From contig NC_035794.1 of NCBI RefSeq assembly GCF_001653235.2, forward strand, positions 4,154,001 through 4,218,000: 64,000 bases of DNA. The letters run 5' to 3'. Each line of letters begins with the position of its first letter. Within the stretch, counting starts at the first letter, position 1. The position numbers were made by a program, and so were the translations under genes. A model generated the notes under the pieces. It saw only the letters and a program-made list of their open reading frames with translations. It was not told the origin of the DNA and did no database searches. Source of the stretch: Pochonia chlamydosporia 170. Lineage: Eukaryota > Ascomycota > Sordariomycetes > Hypocreales > Clavicipitaceae. Of the stretch, positions 53,327-62,777 are shown one piece after another.

Positions 53327-54997
53327 ATGGCTTCCAACATGGAGCACATCTCCAAGAGTTCCAGCGACTTCGCTGCGGAAAAGAACAACGATGCCACCCA
53401 AGTCGTGCATGAAGACATTCTTCCCTCTGCAGAAGGTCTGGCAGAAGCCATGGCCATGGCAAAGCCCTCGCCGTGGAGCAAGCCCCTTCTCAAACTGTAT
53501 GGATTCTGTGCCGTCGCTTTCTTGTGTTCCACCATGAACGGTACGTTGCTCATTTTTGGCTGCCAATTAACTCTTCTACTGCATGAAATGAGGAGAAATA
53601 CTGACATTTCTGCGATAGGTTACGATGGTTCAATTTTCGGCTCTCTTCCCGCGTTGGAATCCTTCAGGGACCGCTTCGAGGTCGGCAAGACTGGTCCTAA
53701 GCTCGGCTACATCTCTGCCATGTACACGGTCGGCACTATTGTGTCACTTCCAGTAACTGGTCCAGCTTGCGACTTCAAGGGCCGCCGTATGGGTGCCTTT
53801 ATAGGAAGTATCATTGTTATCGCCAGTACAATTCTGTCGGGATTGGCTACCAATACGGAGCAATTTGTCGCTGGCCGATTCTTCCTCGGCTTTGGAGTCA
53901 GCATTGTTCGCTGCGCAAGCTCTATCTGGGTCGCTGAGATTTCCCCTCCGTCATACCGCGGAGTATTGACGGCTTTTTACAACTGCACATATGCTGTTGG
54001 CGCGTTGATGGCTGCTGGTGTTACCCGAGGCTCCGTTCAGTTTGCGGGAGATACTGCTTGGAGAGTTCCAGTCTGGTGTCAGCTAATTTGCCCTGCTATT
54101 GTAGCCGCGCTCATCATGTTCTTCCCAGAGTCACCGCGATGGCTGTTCGCCAACAAGAAAGAGGAAGCAGCTGTTGAGTTTCTAACCACATATCATGGCG
54201 ATGGCAACCCAAACCACCCCCTTGTCCGACTGCAGATCGACGAATACCGCCAGGTCATCTCTCTCAACGGCTCCGATAAGAAGTGGTGGGACTACAGTGA
54301 TCTATACAAGACCCGAGCGGCTCGATGGCGCGTGGTAAATGCCTTGATCCCCTCGGTTTGGGGCCAGTGTTCTGGAAACGCGGTAGTCAGTTACTATCTG
54401 CCAGCCATGCTTGCGACTACGGGCATGACGAAGTCTGATCAAATTTTGAACATCAACTTGGGCTACACGGCCATTTCAGCCGTCGCCTCATATGTCGGAG
54501 CCAGTCTTATTGAGAAAATGGGCCGACGACCAACCAGTATCTGGACTTCTGTCGCATGCTCAATCTGCTTTGCCGGCATCACTGGCGGAGCTGGTGCATT
54601 TGCTTCTACAAAATCGAGCAGCGCTGCTTCTGCGGGAGTAGCATTCATCTTCATCTTTGGCTGGTGCTACAACTTTGGCATGACTCCCTTGCAGGCGTTG
54701 TATCCGGTGGAATGCTTATCTTATGAACAGCGTGGCAAGGGCCTCGCATTCGTCTTTGCCTTTGTTCACTGCTTAGCGTTCGTCAATCAGTTTTGCTTTC
54801 CGATTGCTCTGCAGAAGATTGGATGGTACACTTATATCATCTTCATTGGCTGGGACTTGATCCAAGCTACCATCAGTTATCTGTTTTCAGTGGAAACAAA
54901 GGCACGCTCTCTGGAGGAAATGTCTGAGATCTTTGAGGCCAGAAACCCTGTTAAAGCATCGCTCAGGACACCAAAGACTGGTAACAGCAGTGGTTGA
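53327..54997 (+). CDS. MFS sugar transporter
   Basis: Exons 53327-53540 and 53619-54997, 530 residues from the ATG in CACCATGG. The intron (GTACGT...GATAG, 78 bp) is a multiple of three and has no in-frame stop, but removing it gives the standard NGYDGS at the end of helix 1. Landmarks of the sugar porter family: DFKGRRMG after helix 2-3, FLGFGVS, PPSYRGVL, FFPESPRWLFANKK at the central loop, and EKMGRRPT. About 12 helices. Close to fungal lactose/oligosaccharide-type porters in style. A 65-residue cytosolic N-terminus precedes helix 1. As part of the cluster it could import the acidic oligosaccharide acted on by the cytosolic DUF2264 and GH88 proteins; substrate inferred only. Confidence 0.92.
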   Translation: MASNMEHISKSSSDFAAEKNNDATQVVHEDILPSAEGLAEAMAMAKPSPWSKPLLKLYGFCAVAFLCSTMNGTLLIFGCQLTLLLHEMRRNTDISAIGYDGSIFGSLPALESFRDRFEVGKTGPKLGYISAMYTVGTIVSLPVTGPACDFKGRRMGAFIGSIIVIASTILSGLATNTEQFVAGRFFLGFGVSIVRCASSIWVAEISPPSYRGVLTAFYNCTYAVGALMAAGVTRGSVQFAGDTAWRVPVWCQLICPAIVAALIMFFPESPRWLFANKKEEAAVEFLTTYHGDGNPNHPLVRLQIDEYRQVISLNGSDKKWWDYSDLYKTRAARWRVVNALIPSVWGQCSGNAVVSYYLPAMLATTGMTKSDQILNINLGYTAISAVASYVGASLIEKMGRRPTSIWTSVACSICFAGITGGAGAFASTKSSSAASAGVAFIFIFGWCYNFGMTPLQALYPVECLSYEQRGKGLAFVFAFVHCLAFVNQFCFPIALQKIGWYTYIIFIGWDLIQATISYLFSVETKARSLEEMSEIFEARNPVKASLRTPKTGNSSG

Positions 54998-55209
54998 CCG
55001 GTGGACGGCGTACGGATCCATTCCGCCGGAGTACGCCACAAGTGTACTCTTCATAGTGCCTAGAATTAGTAATATTGTTCATTGTTCTACCTGTACAAGA
55101 AGTATGCTGAAGTATTTACTGAAGGGAAGTTTCGACAACATTCGGTGTCTCAAGTATGTACATGCAAGGCCGTTAGAAAGTCGTTATCCATCCGTGTCCC
55201 AGGGGAGTC

Positions 55210-56250
55210 TCAATCATTTTTGTCCGTTTCCTGCCGCCATGAGCCGTGAAACTTGTGTCGAACAAGCGCACTTTCCGGTATCGAGCCGTCATTAGTACTG
55301 TTTGAATGACCCTGTCCCATGCCAAACCCATCGATGGGTAGAACCAAGATGTCTCCGATGAGAGTTGGTTCTGTCAGCCCGGTTAGATTCCGTATGGATG
55401 TGAGGTTTGGTTGAAAAGTGCGAAGCTGTTCAAAGACAACATCTGTCCATGCAGATGGGCCCGTGAGGTTGATGACGTCCGAGTTCGTGATTTTGACATG
55501 ATCCAAGGTCGAGTTACGATCGGCGGAGTACTTTTCGAGGCCAGATACGACAGAGGAGACCATATTGTGTAAGAGCGGATGGTTTGGCGCAGCTGCGATG
55601 GTCCACTGGCAGAACTGAATCTCTTCGTGAACTTCGCCCCAGTTTGATCCGTTCAATCTGTCAAATTCAATCCCTACTATGACTTTGGCTTCCCTAGAAT
55701 ATTGACTGGGAACCCATCTGTCGATCGGTCGAAGTGCCTCCACATCCGTATCAGAATAGACGCCGCCTTCATCCGCCAGTATCAAATATCTCAGCAAGTC
55801 AGACTTCATACCAGTGTTTGGCAGTCTGTTGTATATTTGTCGTATTTTCTGATTTGATAGTTTGTGCCGGTGAAGGATGCGGGAGGCGCCTTGATCCCCA
55901 ATAAGGTGGTAGGAATAGTCGGGGTTACGAGCCAGCCATGAGGCTGCGTCAGAGATCTTGGTGGGATCAATTTGAAAACTGTCGTTGGACGTCGAGGGTC
56001 GTAGGTAGATTTGCCATATCTTTTTTGGAATAAGGGGCCCTTCCTGTGTTATCTTGGTGCTTATCCGACTGGTTTTGGCGAAGGCCACTGCGTTTTGTGA
56101 TAAAGTAAAGTGAAGCAAGCCAAATAATGCGAAAACTGCTGAAATAATGACAAGAAGTCTCGCCCTTGAAGCCTTGAGGTTTATCATGTACACGATTTTG
56201 GTATATAACGAGTGGATAGGCTCGAAAGCCAAGTCGGGCTTTTCAAGCAT
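55210..56250 (-). CDS. GT32 glycosyltransferase, Och1-like type II membrane protein
   Basis: Intronless, 346 residues from ATG 56250 (an ATG at 56187 would give 325). A single transmembrane anchor at about 32-50 (LLVIISAVFALFGLLHFTL) follows a short basic cytosolic end, as in Golgi type II enzymes. The catalytic part begins at PLIPKKIWQIYLRP. The DxD metal and nucleotide-sugar motif is D177-T-D179 in EGGVYSDTDVEAL, preceded by MKSDLLRYLILADEGG, the best conserved block of the alpha-1,6-mannosyltransferase family. It ends with HKFHGSWR, also family-typical. Probably transfers mannose or another hexose from a nucleotide sugar in the Golgi. Whether it belongs functionally with the neighbouring carbohydrate cluster is doubtful. 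Confidence 0.88.
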   Translation of the reverse strand: MLEKPDLAFEPIHSLYTKIVYMINLKASRARLLVIISAVFALFGLLHFTLSQNAVAFAKTSRISTKITQEGPLIPKKIWQIYLRPSTSNDSFQIDPTKISDAASWLARNPDYSYHLIGDQGASRILHRHKLSNQKIRQIYNRLPNTGMKSDLLRYLILADEGGVYSDTDVEALRPIDRWVPSQYSREAKVIVGIEFDRLNGSNWGEVHEEIQFCQWTIAAAPNHPLLHNMVSSVVSGLEKYSADRNSTLDHVKITNSDVINLTGPSAWTDVVFEQLRTFQPNLTSIRNLTGLTEPTLIGDILVLPIDGFGMGQGHSNSTNDGSIPESALVRHKFHGSWRQETDKND

Positions 56251-56921
56251 CTTGACGGTTTTGTGTCGAGTTTATGGACACAACATGGCAAAAGAAACAG
56301 ACAAAATTATACAAAACGAGTTCCTGAACGTGGTCTAATGCTGGACTACTTATTAGACAGGGACAGATCTATTTCAACGGATGGGCCCCAAACAAACGTG
56401 GCTAGCGCAATCAATCTCTTACCCATAAACCAGGGCGAATTGATAGAACCACCTTTCAATCGACTCTGGAAAACGCTAGTTGAGCTGTAACGCATGTTTA
56501 AAGGATAAGGACCAATCGCGACGAGGCCGGAATCACAACACGGTTGATAAATACGAATGTGGCGCATTCAACAGTATACGAGTATGCTGACTAGCAGGCT
56601 TGGCTCGGCTAGGCTCCCCAGAGCTGACGGATAGAAGTCGCTAGCGGACAGTTCATTCCACAGTCTCCAGTTTCAGAATTATTCTCGTCTCATATTGGGA
56701 CGGAATGAGCTCTTCTTGACATCGATGGACTTTCCGAATTTGTTCGAAGCGAAGCCATTTCGGCATGTATATCAACAACCGTGGGCGTTTGGGGAACCCC
56801 GATGCAGACCACGAAGGAGCAAAAGCTGGGCGAATTCTATTCAACCACAGGCTAAATTCACGCTTGACTACATCTGCAGATGACACATGAATTTTACCTC
56901 GGGAACTCTTGCGTTCTGCCT
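56251..56921. other. Intergenic, 0.67 kb
   Basis: Promoter side of the GT32 gene and 3' side of the CPCC gene. No coding sequence recognised. Confidence 0.55.
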
Positions 56922-57323
56922 TTATTCTCTATTCTGCTTTCGAAACTGCGGCAGCCACCAGCAGTATGTTCGCCAATCGGTTGGATCAACCTCACCGGCG
57001 AGAAAGTCATCGACTTCTTGATCAATGAGACGCCAAAAGCTCGACAATGGCTGTTCTTCTGTTGGTTGTTGAACGTGCGGGAGACAACTCTTGTCGCATG
57101 CCCCGAATGCTTGGTAGTTCAACTGTGCCGTCAGAAGAGAAATAGGATTCGCTCCACTGTTGTCGAATGGGTCTTCAAGTTGAGTCAGGTCATCTTCCCA
57201 AAAACAGATGGGACAGATATGGAATGAGCCAGGCCAGGAGTCAACCGAAAAAGTCAAATGCCCACAGCAGACGCAGGGGTAACGATAAGTCTCGATGCTG
57301 TTGGAGCCGTCAAACCTGGGCAT
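56922..57323 (-). CDS. Bacterial-type cysteine-rich CPCC domain protein
   Basis: Intronless, 133 residues from ATG 57323; the frame is open for 28 more codons upstream but only from a GTG. Residues 14-50 carry YPCVCCGHLTF and FHICPICFWEDD, the two paired-cysteine knuckles (C17, C19/C20, C37, C40) of the CPCC domain, followed by the conserved acidic LEDPFDNSGANPISLLTAQLNYQAFGACD. The C-terminal 50 residues have an additional WRLIDQEVDDFL helix. CPCC proteins are mostly small bacterial proteins of unknown function, probably zinc-binding. Lack of introns and bacterial-style domain suggest transfer, though an ascomycete lineage of this family may exist. Confidence 0.8.
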   Translation of the reverse strand: MPRFDGSNSIETYRYPCVCCGHLTFSVDSWPGSFHICPICFWEDDLTQLEDPFDNSGANPISLLTAQLNYQAFGACDKSCLPHVQQPTEEQPLSSFWRLIDQEVDDFLAGEVDPTDWRTYCWWLPQFRKQNRE

Positions 57324-58070
57324 GATGTAGTCAGTTCCTGGCCCGGCTTTGGCAGAGAATGGTAGTGGCCGAGATTGTGCTTCTCTAGTTTCGATAAAAT
57401 ACGCCACTGTTTCCTTCTGATTGAGTGTGTGGCTTCAGGGTCCCCTAGACCGGGTTTGTATGGGTTTGGTAAAGTGCAACTTTTTTCTCGTCACAACGCC
57501 AAAAATAACATGGTTCGTGTTAACCCCACCTCGCACGTGCGACAGGTTCAACTTGTTTTGGATGTCAAAGTTTGGTGTGCTAATTCGGGGCTTTGTCTCC
57601 CTTGTCAACAGCATGGTTGTGGTCCAATACGACCTGGTCTTGTTGTCAACCAAAGGGCCTCGTTATTGCACACGTGGGCGACACTCTCATTACATACAAT
57701 TCAGCCCCGGCGAAGCCGGACGTGTCCCGTCATGCAGAGAGACCAGCTGAGACTCATGTGTATGGTGTAAACTTGCTTGCCTGCCTTTACCGAAGTTGGC
57801 CGGCAGCCTCACCAGGTTATCGTACCCTAGCACCAAAAGCTCGCACTAATGAACCGAGGAAATTAGGAGCAAAAGTTGCCAAAATGCCGCAAGTCATTTT
57901 CCTTTTGGTGCAGATACGAAGGTGAGGCGAGATGGCTGTGAGCGAAAATAAATGCTAGATAGCTCCAATACTCCATCAATTATTGCTTTTCACCTTTACT
58001 TGGGACGAAACAAACGTCTTCGGTGTGTGTCTGTGTGTCCACGACCGATAACAAGACATCTTCAGTCGCC
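57324..58070. other. Divergent intergenic, 0.75 kb
   Basis: Between the CPCC and GNAT gene starts. Open frames at 57421-57925 show no domain. A GTGTGTGTCTGTGTGT run precedes the GNAT start. Confidence 0.55.
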
Positions 58071-58742
58071 ATGATTGAACCAACGGGGCTAGAGTGGTTA
58101 GACGTCAAGTCCACGCTTCCCTCAGTTCCCTACAGCCAAGACACACATGAAGTCCGAACGCAACGTCTACTTCTTCGCAAGTTTAGGATAGATGATCTGG
58201 AACCACTTTTCGAGTTGCGGTCGCATCCAGACGTGGCTGCCTGGACGCCTAGTGGAAAACCAGAAACAGACATTGAACAGACGAAAAAGGTATTAGCCGC
58301 CTGGATCGATGGCCAAAATGACAAGAATCTCAAGTTCGCCATCTGTCTCGCATCGACGGGAGAATTCATCGGACAAGGAGGAGTACACTCTCGACAGGGG
58401 CAACTGGGCTGGCCCGAACTAGGCTACGCCATACGCAAGGAACACTGGGGCAAGGGCTACGCTACAGAGTTTGTCAAGGCATTCCTCGACCTGTGGTGGA
58501 GGTTGCCAAGAGTAGAGAGTAACTTTCGGGTTGACGCCAGGACCCTGTCTCCTGGCTGTGAGGACGGACAAGTGGCCAATGAATGCATTGTGGCAATCAC
58601 AGTTGATGAAAACAAGGGGAGCCGTGGCGTGCTTGTGAAGAGTGGAATGGAATTGACAAAGATTTGGAGGGTGGAGGACATGCGTGATGAGACGCAGATG
58701 GTTGATTTGCTGTGCTACGTGATGACTGGACGAAAGAGTTAG
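58071..58742 (+). CDS. GNAT family N-acetyltransferase (RimJ/RimL-like)
   Basis: Intronless, 223 residues; ATG 58071 sits in CGCCATGA. TQRLLLRKFRIDDLEPLFEL at about 31-50 is the standard opening of the Acetyltransf_3 type. EFIGQGGVHS is beta-4, and ELGYAIRKEHWGKGYATEFV has the acetyl-CoA pyrophosphate loop (here HWGKGYA, fitting R/Q-x-x-G-x-G/A). A longer than usual segment (VDARTLSPGCEDGQVANEC) precedes the last strands, where GSRGVLVKSGMEL corresponds to the common SxxVLEKxGF motif. Acceptor is unknown: protein N-terminus, amino sugar or drug are all possible. Cytosolic. Confidence 0.88.
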   Translation: MIEPTGLEWLDVKSTLPSVPYSQDTHEVRTQRLLLRKFRIDDLEPLFELRSHPDVAAWTPSGKPETDIEQTKKVLAAWIDGQNDKNLKFAICLASTGEFIGQGGVHSRQGQLGWPELGYAIRKEHWGKGYATEFVKAFLDLWWRLPRVESNFRVDARTLSPGCEDGQVANECIVAITVDENKGSRGVLVKSGMELTKIWRVEDMRDETQMVDLLCYVMTGRKS

Positions 58743-58880
58743 ATGTATCTGTTATTGGGCAGGGATGGGTAGCACTATATGCCCATCTGGTCTTTTTGCG
58801 TGTTCTAGATTCAATCCTTCGGTGACGCAATGCAAGTTATAAGTGTGCTATTGGTTTGGTTCAGCTTTCCAGTTGCTGGC

Positions 58881-60873
58881 TTATTTCGTCTGCTTCCACG
58901 GTCGGTGTTTTGCAAGCCATTCCGCTGTCGTATCTTGGTAGTCCTCAGGACCGTATGGATCAAGCAAGTTTGATAGTAGTCCCGGTTTCCTCTTATATGG
59001 CAACCCAAGGTCTCGAAGCAGCATGTCGTAATAAGGGACTGCATCAAAGATGAACGCCGGAGCCTTGTTACCCCAGTCCACGGGGTACCGCCATTTGCCA
59101 AAACGATTGTTCAGCACTGTCTGGTATTGAAGTTCTTCCAAGGCCCCTGGGTCCGAAATATTCGATGTCACGTCTCGATCCAAGTTACCCGACATGAACG
59201 CAGCTACCCACAGACTCTGAACATGCGTCAATATTGGCGTGCTGAAATTCATCACCATGCCACAGAAAGCAATGTCTCGATGCCGAAGGAATCGTGATGC
59301 TGGCGGCAGAATATAGCGATGGAGCATAAATGGTGTTAGTTTGTTGTACTCGGTTGAGGTTTCGGATTTGGCGATTCCCTGAAGCTGCGAGGTTGGCACA
59401 TAGCTGTCAAGGCAAGCAGGTTGGTCTTGCAGACGGGGGAACCGGGACAAGATTTCTCTATCGGCTCTCTGAAGCAGTTCCATATTGCTTCCGAAATCAG
59501 CTTTGGCAAGCTGCCCTGTTTGTTCATGTGGTAAGCCCAGCTCTACCTCGATCCCCTCCGGGAGGAACTTCATGGGCGGAACTTTCTTCCATCCAGTATG
59601 CACAAGGATTGACTCCGATTCGAAGGAGGTGTTGTCCGAGAGATGCACCGTGCCTTGGCTCAGACGATCAATTTCGGCTAGGTGAACCTTGACTTGACCG
59701 TTCCGCACAAACTCGAAAAAGTCCGTGTCGTAGTTCAGAATGCTAAAACTTGTTCCGGCGAACATGGCGTTGAGGGTAGGTTTCAACTTCTTCGTCTCTG
59801 CGTGCGAATCGAAGTTGCACAAAGCCAACACATCAGAGCTGAGAATTTTCCAGAACAAATTTGTGATGAACCGCCCAACAATTGTTCCATGTAGGAGTCT
59901 TCGAATCCACGGATGGCCGTCCTCGGATCCCCAGATACAAGGACTAAACCACGTAAGTAGTCTCGTGTCTATCGAGGATTAGCAGTGGTCAAATGATGAT
60001 GCATCAACATGGGATCAACGAACTGGCCAAAAATTCCACTCTTTGCTTCAGAGGAGTCACATATGGCGGTGTCATCCAGCATGGGCCGTGGCCATTTGCT
60101 TATATGAAGGTTAGCAACACGGCCTTTAGAGTTCAAACAGGAACCACCGGCCAACGACATACCTCTAATGACCCAATGCACATCTGCACCAGCGGTGGCA
60201 TATGCATATACAGCATCCCAGGCGTACTTGGTTGACCCATAAACTGTCGCACTTTGACCAGCCTTCACAGTGTCTGCATTCTGGTGAAACTCTCGTCCAT
60301 GGAACACTCGACCTCCAAAGTTTTCCTGCCCAACAAAACTTACCCTATTTGGCTCAGAGGTGAAGCCGGACGCAACGATTAGTCTCCTTGTGCGGATTGT
60401 AGACGTTTCTCCGTTGCATTGAAGGTTCAAAATCCATCCTCCGTCAATCTCTTGGTGCTCCGCGGAAACAACTTTTGTGTTGAGGCGAATCAATTGAGTC
60501 AGATCAAACTGGTCGGCATACGATTTGAGATATTCATGGACTGCTCTCGCAGGGATATGTCTGCCGGGTTCTGCGCCATATTTCCCACTTTCCATTGGGA
60601 AATCAGGATATTGGTACGTCCCAAACATATTGTTCGTTTTTAGGCCTGGATACAGCCTTTCTTCCGCCCATGTGCCACCAATGGATGCTTGTGAGTCTAG
60701 TATCGCAACTGAGTGATCTGGCTGACTGCACAGATAGTGTTTTGCGGCCGCCAGACCGTGGAATCCTAAGACGCCCGATTAGCTTCAGGTCGAGCAATTG
60801 CGCACTTAATATGGATAGGGGTCAAGAATGTTCATTTACCGGCGCCTATCACAACGCAATCCATATTCTCCAT
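58881..60873 (-). CDS. FAD-dependent monooxygenase (FMO / N-hydroxylating type)
   Basis: Four exons: 60873-60840, 60765-60163, 60098-60009, 59968-58881, giving 604 residues. The third intron (40 bp) uses a weak GTTGAT donor but is needed to continue VEFLASSLIP into LLTWFSPCIWG. The FAD Rossmann motif G10-x-G12-x2-G15 spans the first junction. IGGTWAEERLYPGL is the typical FMO second block. FHGREFHQNAD (166-176) fits F-x-G-x3-H-x3-D, which marks N-hydroxylating or YUCCA-type enzymes rather than Baeyer-Villiger ones with W. VYGSTKYAWDAV (186-197) is the NADPH site with GSTKYA in place of GxGxSG. Such enzymes often tailor secondary metabolites. Substrate unknown; no backbone synthase lies in the window. 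Confidence 0.87.
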
Positions 60874-61719
60874 GATGATCGGGTTGCTCTGAGTTGTCCC
60901 GACTACAGTTGGCAGAAAGCTTGCGAAGTCCTTCGCGGCCAAGAATGGCAAGCTAGGATTGACGAATAGCTGCACACACACGAGATATATAGCCGAATCT
61001 GAAGAAATGCGAGAAGATTGGACCCTTGACAACACAAATTAAAGGCAGCCTATCGACCCACCCAAGTGTATTGTGGTCGCAACCGCGGGTGAGTTGCAGG
61101 AATCAGCGTGATGTGTAATTCTGTAGAAGACGGTTATTTCTGGGGCTGTTCAAATCGTTGTCTGCGCTGCAAGATTGCAATTGATCGAAGGCAAGACTGC
61201 TGCCAGCGAAGCGGCATATACGTAGTAAATACGACGCATGATAGATAACCCTTGTTTGGTGAGTACATGACACCAGTTGTCAGTCGTGTGTCTGAGTAAT
61301 GTGGCTAAAATGAGCAAGGGTTCACATGCTAACCGCCAGGGCAAGATGAATGCGCCGATCTGCAATATAATGGAACTGCTCGGCCCAAATATTGACGAAC
61401 GGAGTGTAATAACGTGCCCTTGTAGGAGTTGGTTATCAATGGTGGAGAGAATTCCCACCTTGAGCATGGGTTGGCCATATACGCACAATTGTGTTCAATC
61501 ACTTGGTAACTGGTTTTGTGCAAAGCTGGATATTATATCATGGGTTAGATGACCTGGGGTCTTCTGTCACAATTCTGCAGTTTTTGAACGTCTAAGTTAT
61601 CATAAGTGCCCACTCATGGGGTTCTGTTCTACAACACAGCGACATGGCGAGCGACATGCCATCAAAGGCCCGTCGCTCGTTATGAAAAGATTTCCACTTT
61701 TTGATGCCCACCAGGTCTC
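60874..61719. other. Intergenic, 0.85 kb
   Basis: Upstream of the monooxygenase and downstream of the KP4-like gene. A minus-strand frame at 61150-61488 contains a signal-peptide-like stretch but leads nowhere (see rejected items). Confidence 0.5.
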
Positions 61720-62185
61720 TCAGCAGAAGCAATTACCCTTGCAACACGGGTCCTTGACGAAGTTTACAGTCATCGCACCTTTCGACAGGTCATTCCCGGG
61801 CTGAGTTGCGACGGAGCCACAACGTTTGCATCCACGTCTGAGGAGTTGCGAGACAAGCACTTCCGCCTCTTTACCTGTACCAGACGTGTTTTGGAAGAAG
61901 GCGCAGAAGCTGCCATTTTGTCCTTGTGAGCAGGCAATTGGCTCTGATTCTCGATTAGTAACTGTTTTTAGTCTTCTAAACATCACTCATTCGCAGCCTG
62001 ATGGCTCATTTTTCCTTACGCTGTGCATCGAAGTTCCTGTCACCGCCTCCTTGTGCAACTAGGGCCTCGATCTGAGAGTGGATGGTTTCAACTGAAGCAC
62101 CGGGGTCGGTGGCACAAACTGCGCTGCCCCGGCAGTTAACAGATGCATAGACAACCGGAAGGAGAGCAAGGTGGAGGGCGAGCAT
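61720..62185 (-). CDS. KP4-like killer toxin family protein
   Basis: Two exons, 62185-62020 and 61943-61720, around a 76-bp intron (GTAAGG...AATCAG, phase 1), giving 129 residues; the intron hides the gene from simple frame searches. A hydrophobic signal peptide of about 14-15 residues precedes the first Cys motif NCRGS. Ten cysteines are present (two in exon 1, eight in exon 2), including GCKRCGS and a CC-x3-C-x-C end, in the order expected for the KP4 fold. The GN before the VNF strand near the end is also family-like. KP4 proteins, first known from a virus-encoded killer toxin of Ustilago, act on calcium channels of target cells; chromosomal fungal copies are known. No break is visible: frame, splice sites and cysteines are intact. 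Activity is untested. Confidence 0.85.
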
Positions 62186-62777
62186 GACAGCTGGTGGACG
62201 GGATTGACGTTGATGTGTTGAGAGCCCCTGGGATTATCACAGTTGTCGATGTGTAACACCAAAGTGTGAGCTGGGCGGAATGACCTTGGAATGCGGACAT
62301 CAATGATGTTTATATATAATGACGGCACTCGTACCACCCTAACTCAACAGCATCTTAGCGAAATCGCATGCGCATTTAATCCACCAGCCACTTGCTCAGA
62401 TGGCTTAGGGCCAGTGCAGAATAGAGACGATTAGACCGATTAGATGACGCTGATTCTAAACTTGGAGAGCTTACTGGCCGCGCTTTTGAGAGTTGCGGAT
62501 CGGTGTTGCATCGTTCTAGTTTAGTCTGCTGAATCGTCGAAACTAATTTTTGTCCTTGTTGTCTTCATGACGCAACTCGGAGAAATCATAACGCGCCTGA
62601 AAGCTTGAAACGGGTAAGGGATGGAACTGTATTAATTACTATATATGCAGATCTTCTATGTTCAAAGAAAAAGAGACGCATACGTCAAGCCGGTTTCATT
62701 ATCCTCCCCAACTGACGGCCGGGGAGGTATCACATTGGATCTGACACCTTGGCAAGCGAGTTACCAAAAGAGATACC
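62186..62777. other. Intergenic, 0.6 kb
   Basis: Promoter side of the KP4-like gene and 3' side of the hydrolase gene. No coding sequence recognised. Confidence 0.55.

Noticed and set aside
61150..61488. Minus-strand frame containing a signal-peptide-like stretch (MRRIYYVYAASLAAVLPSI)
   Set aside because: It ends within ten residues of the stretch and no downstream exon with a matching donor was found.
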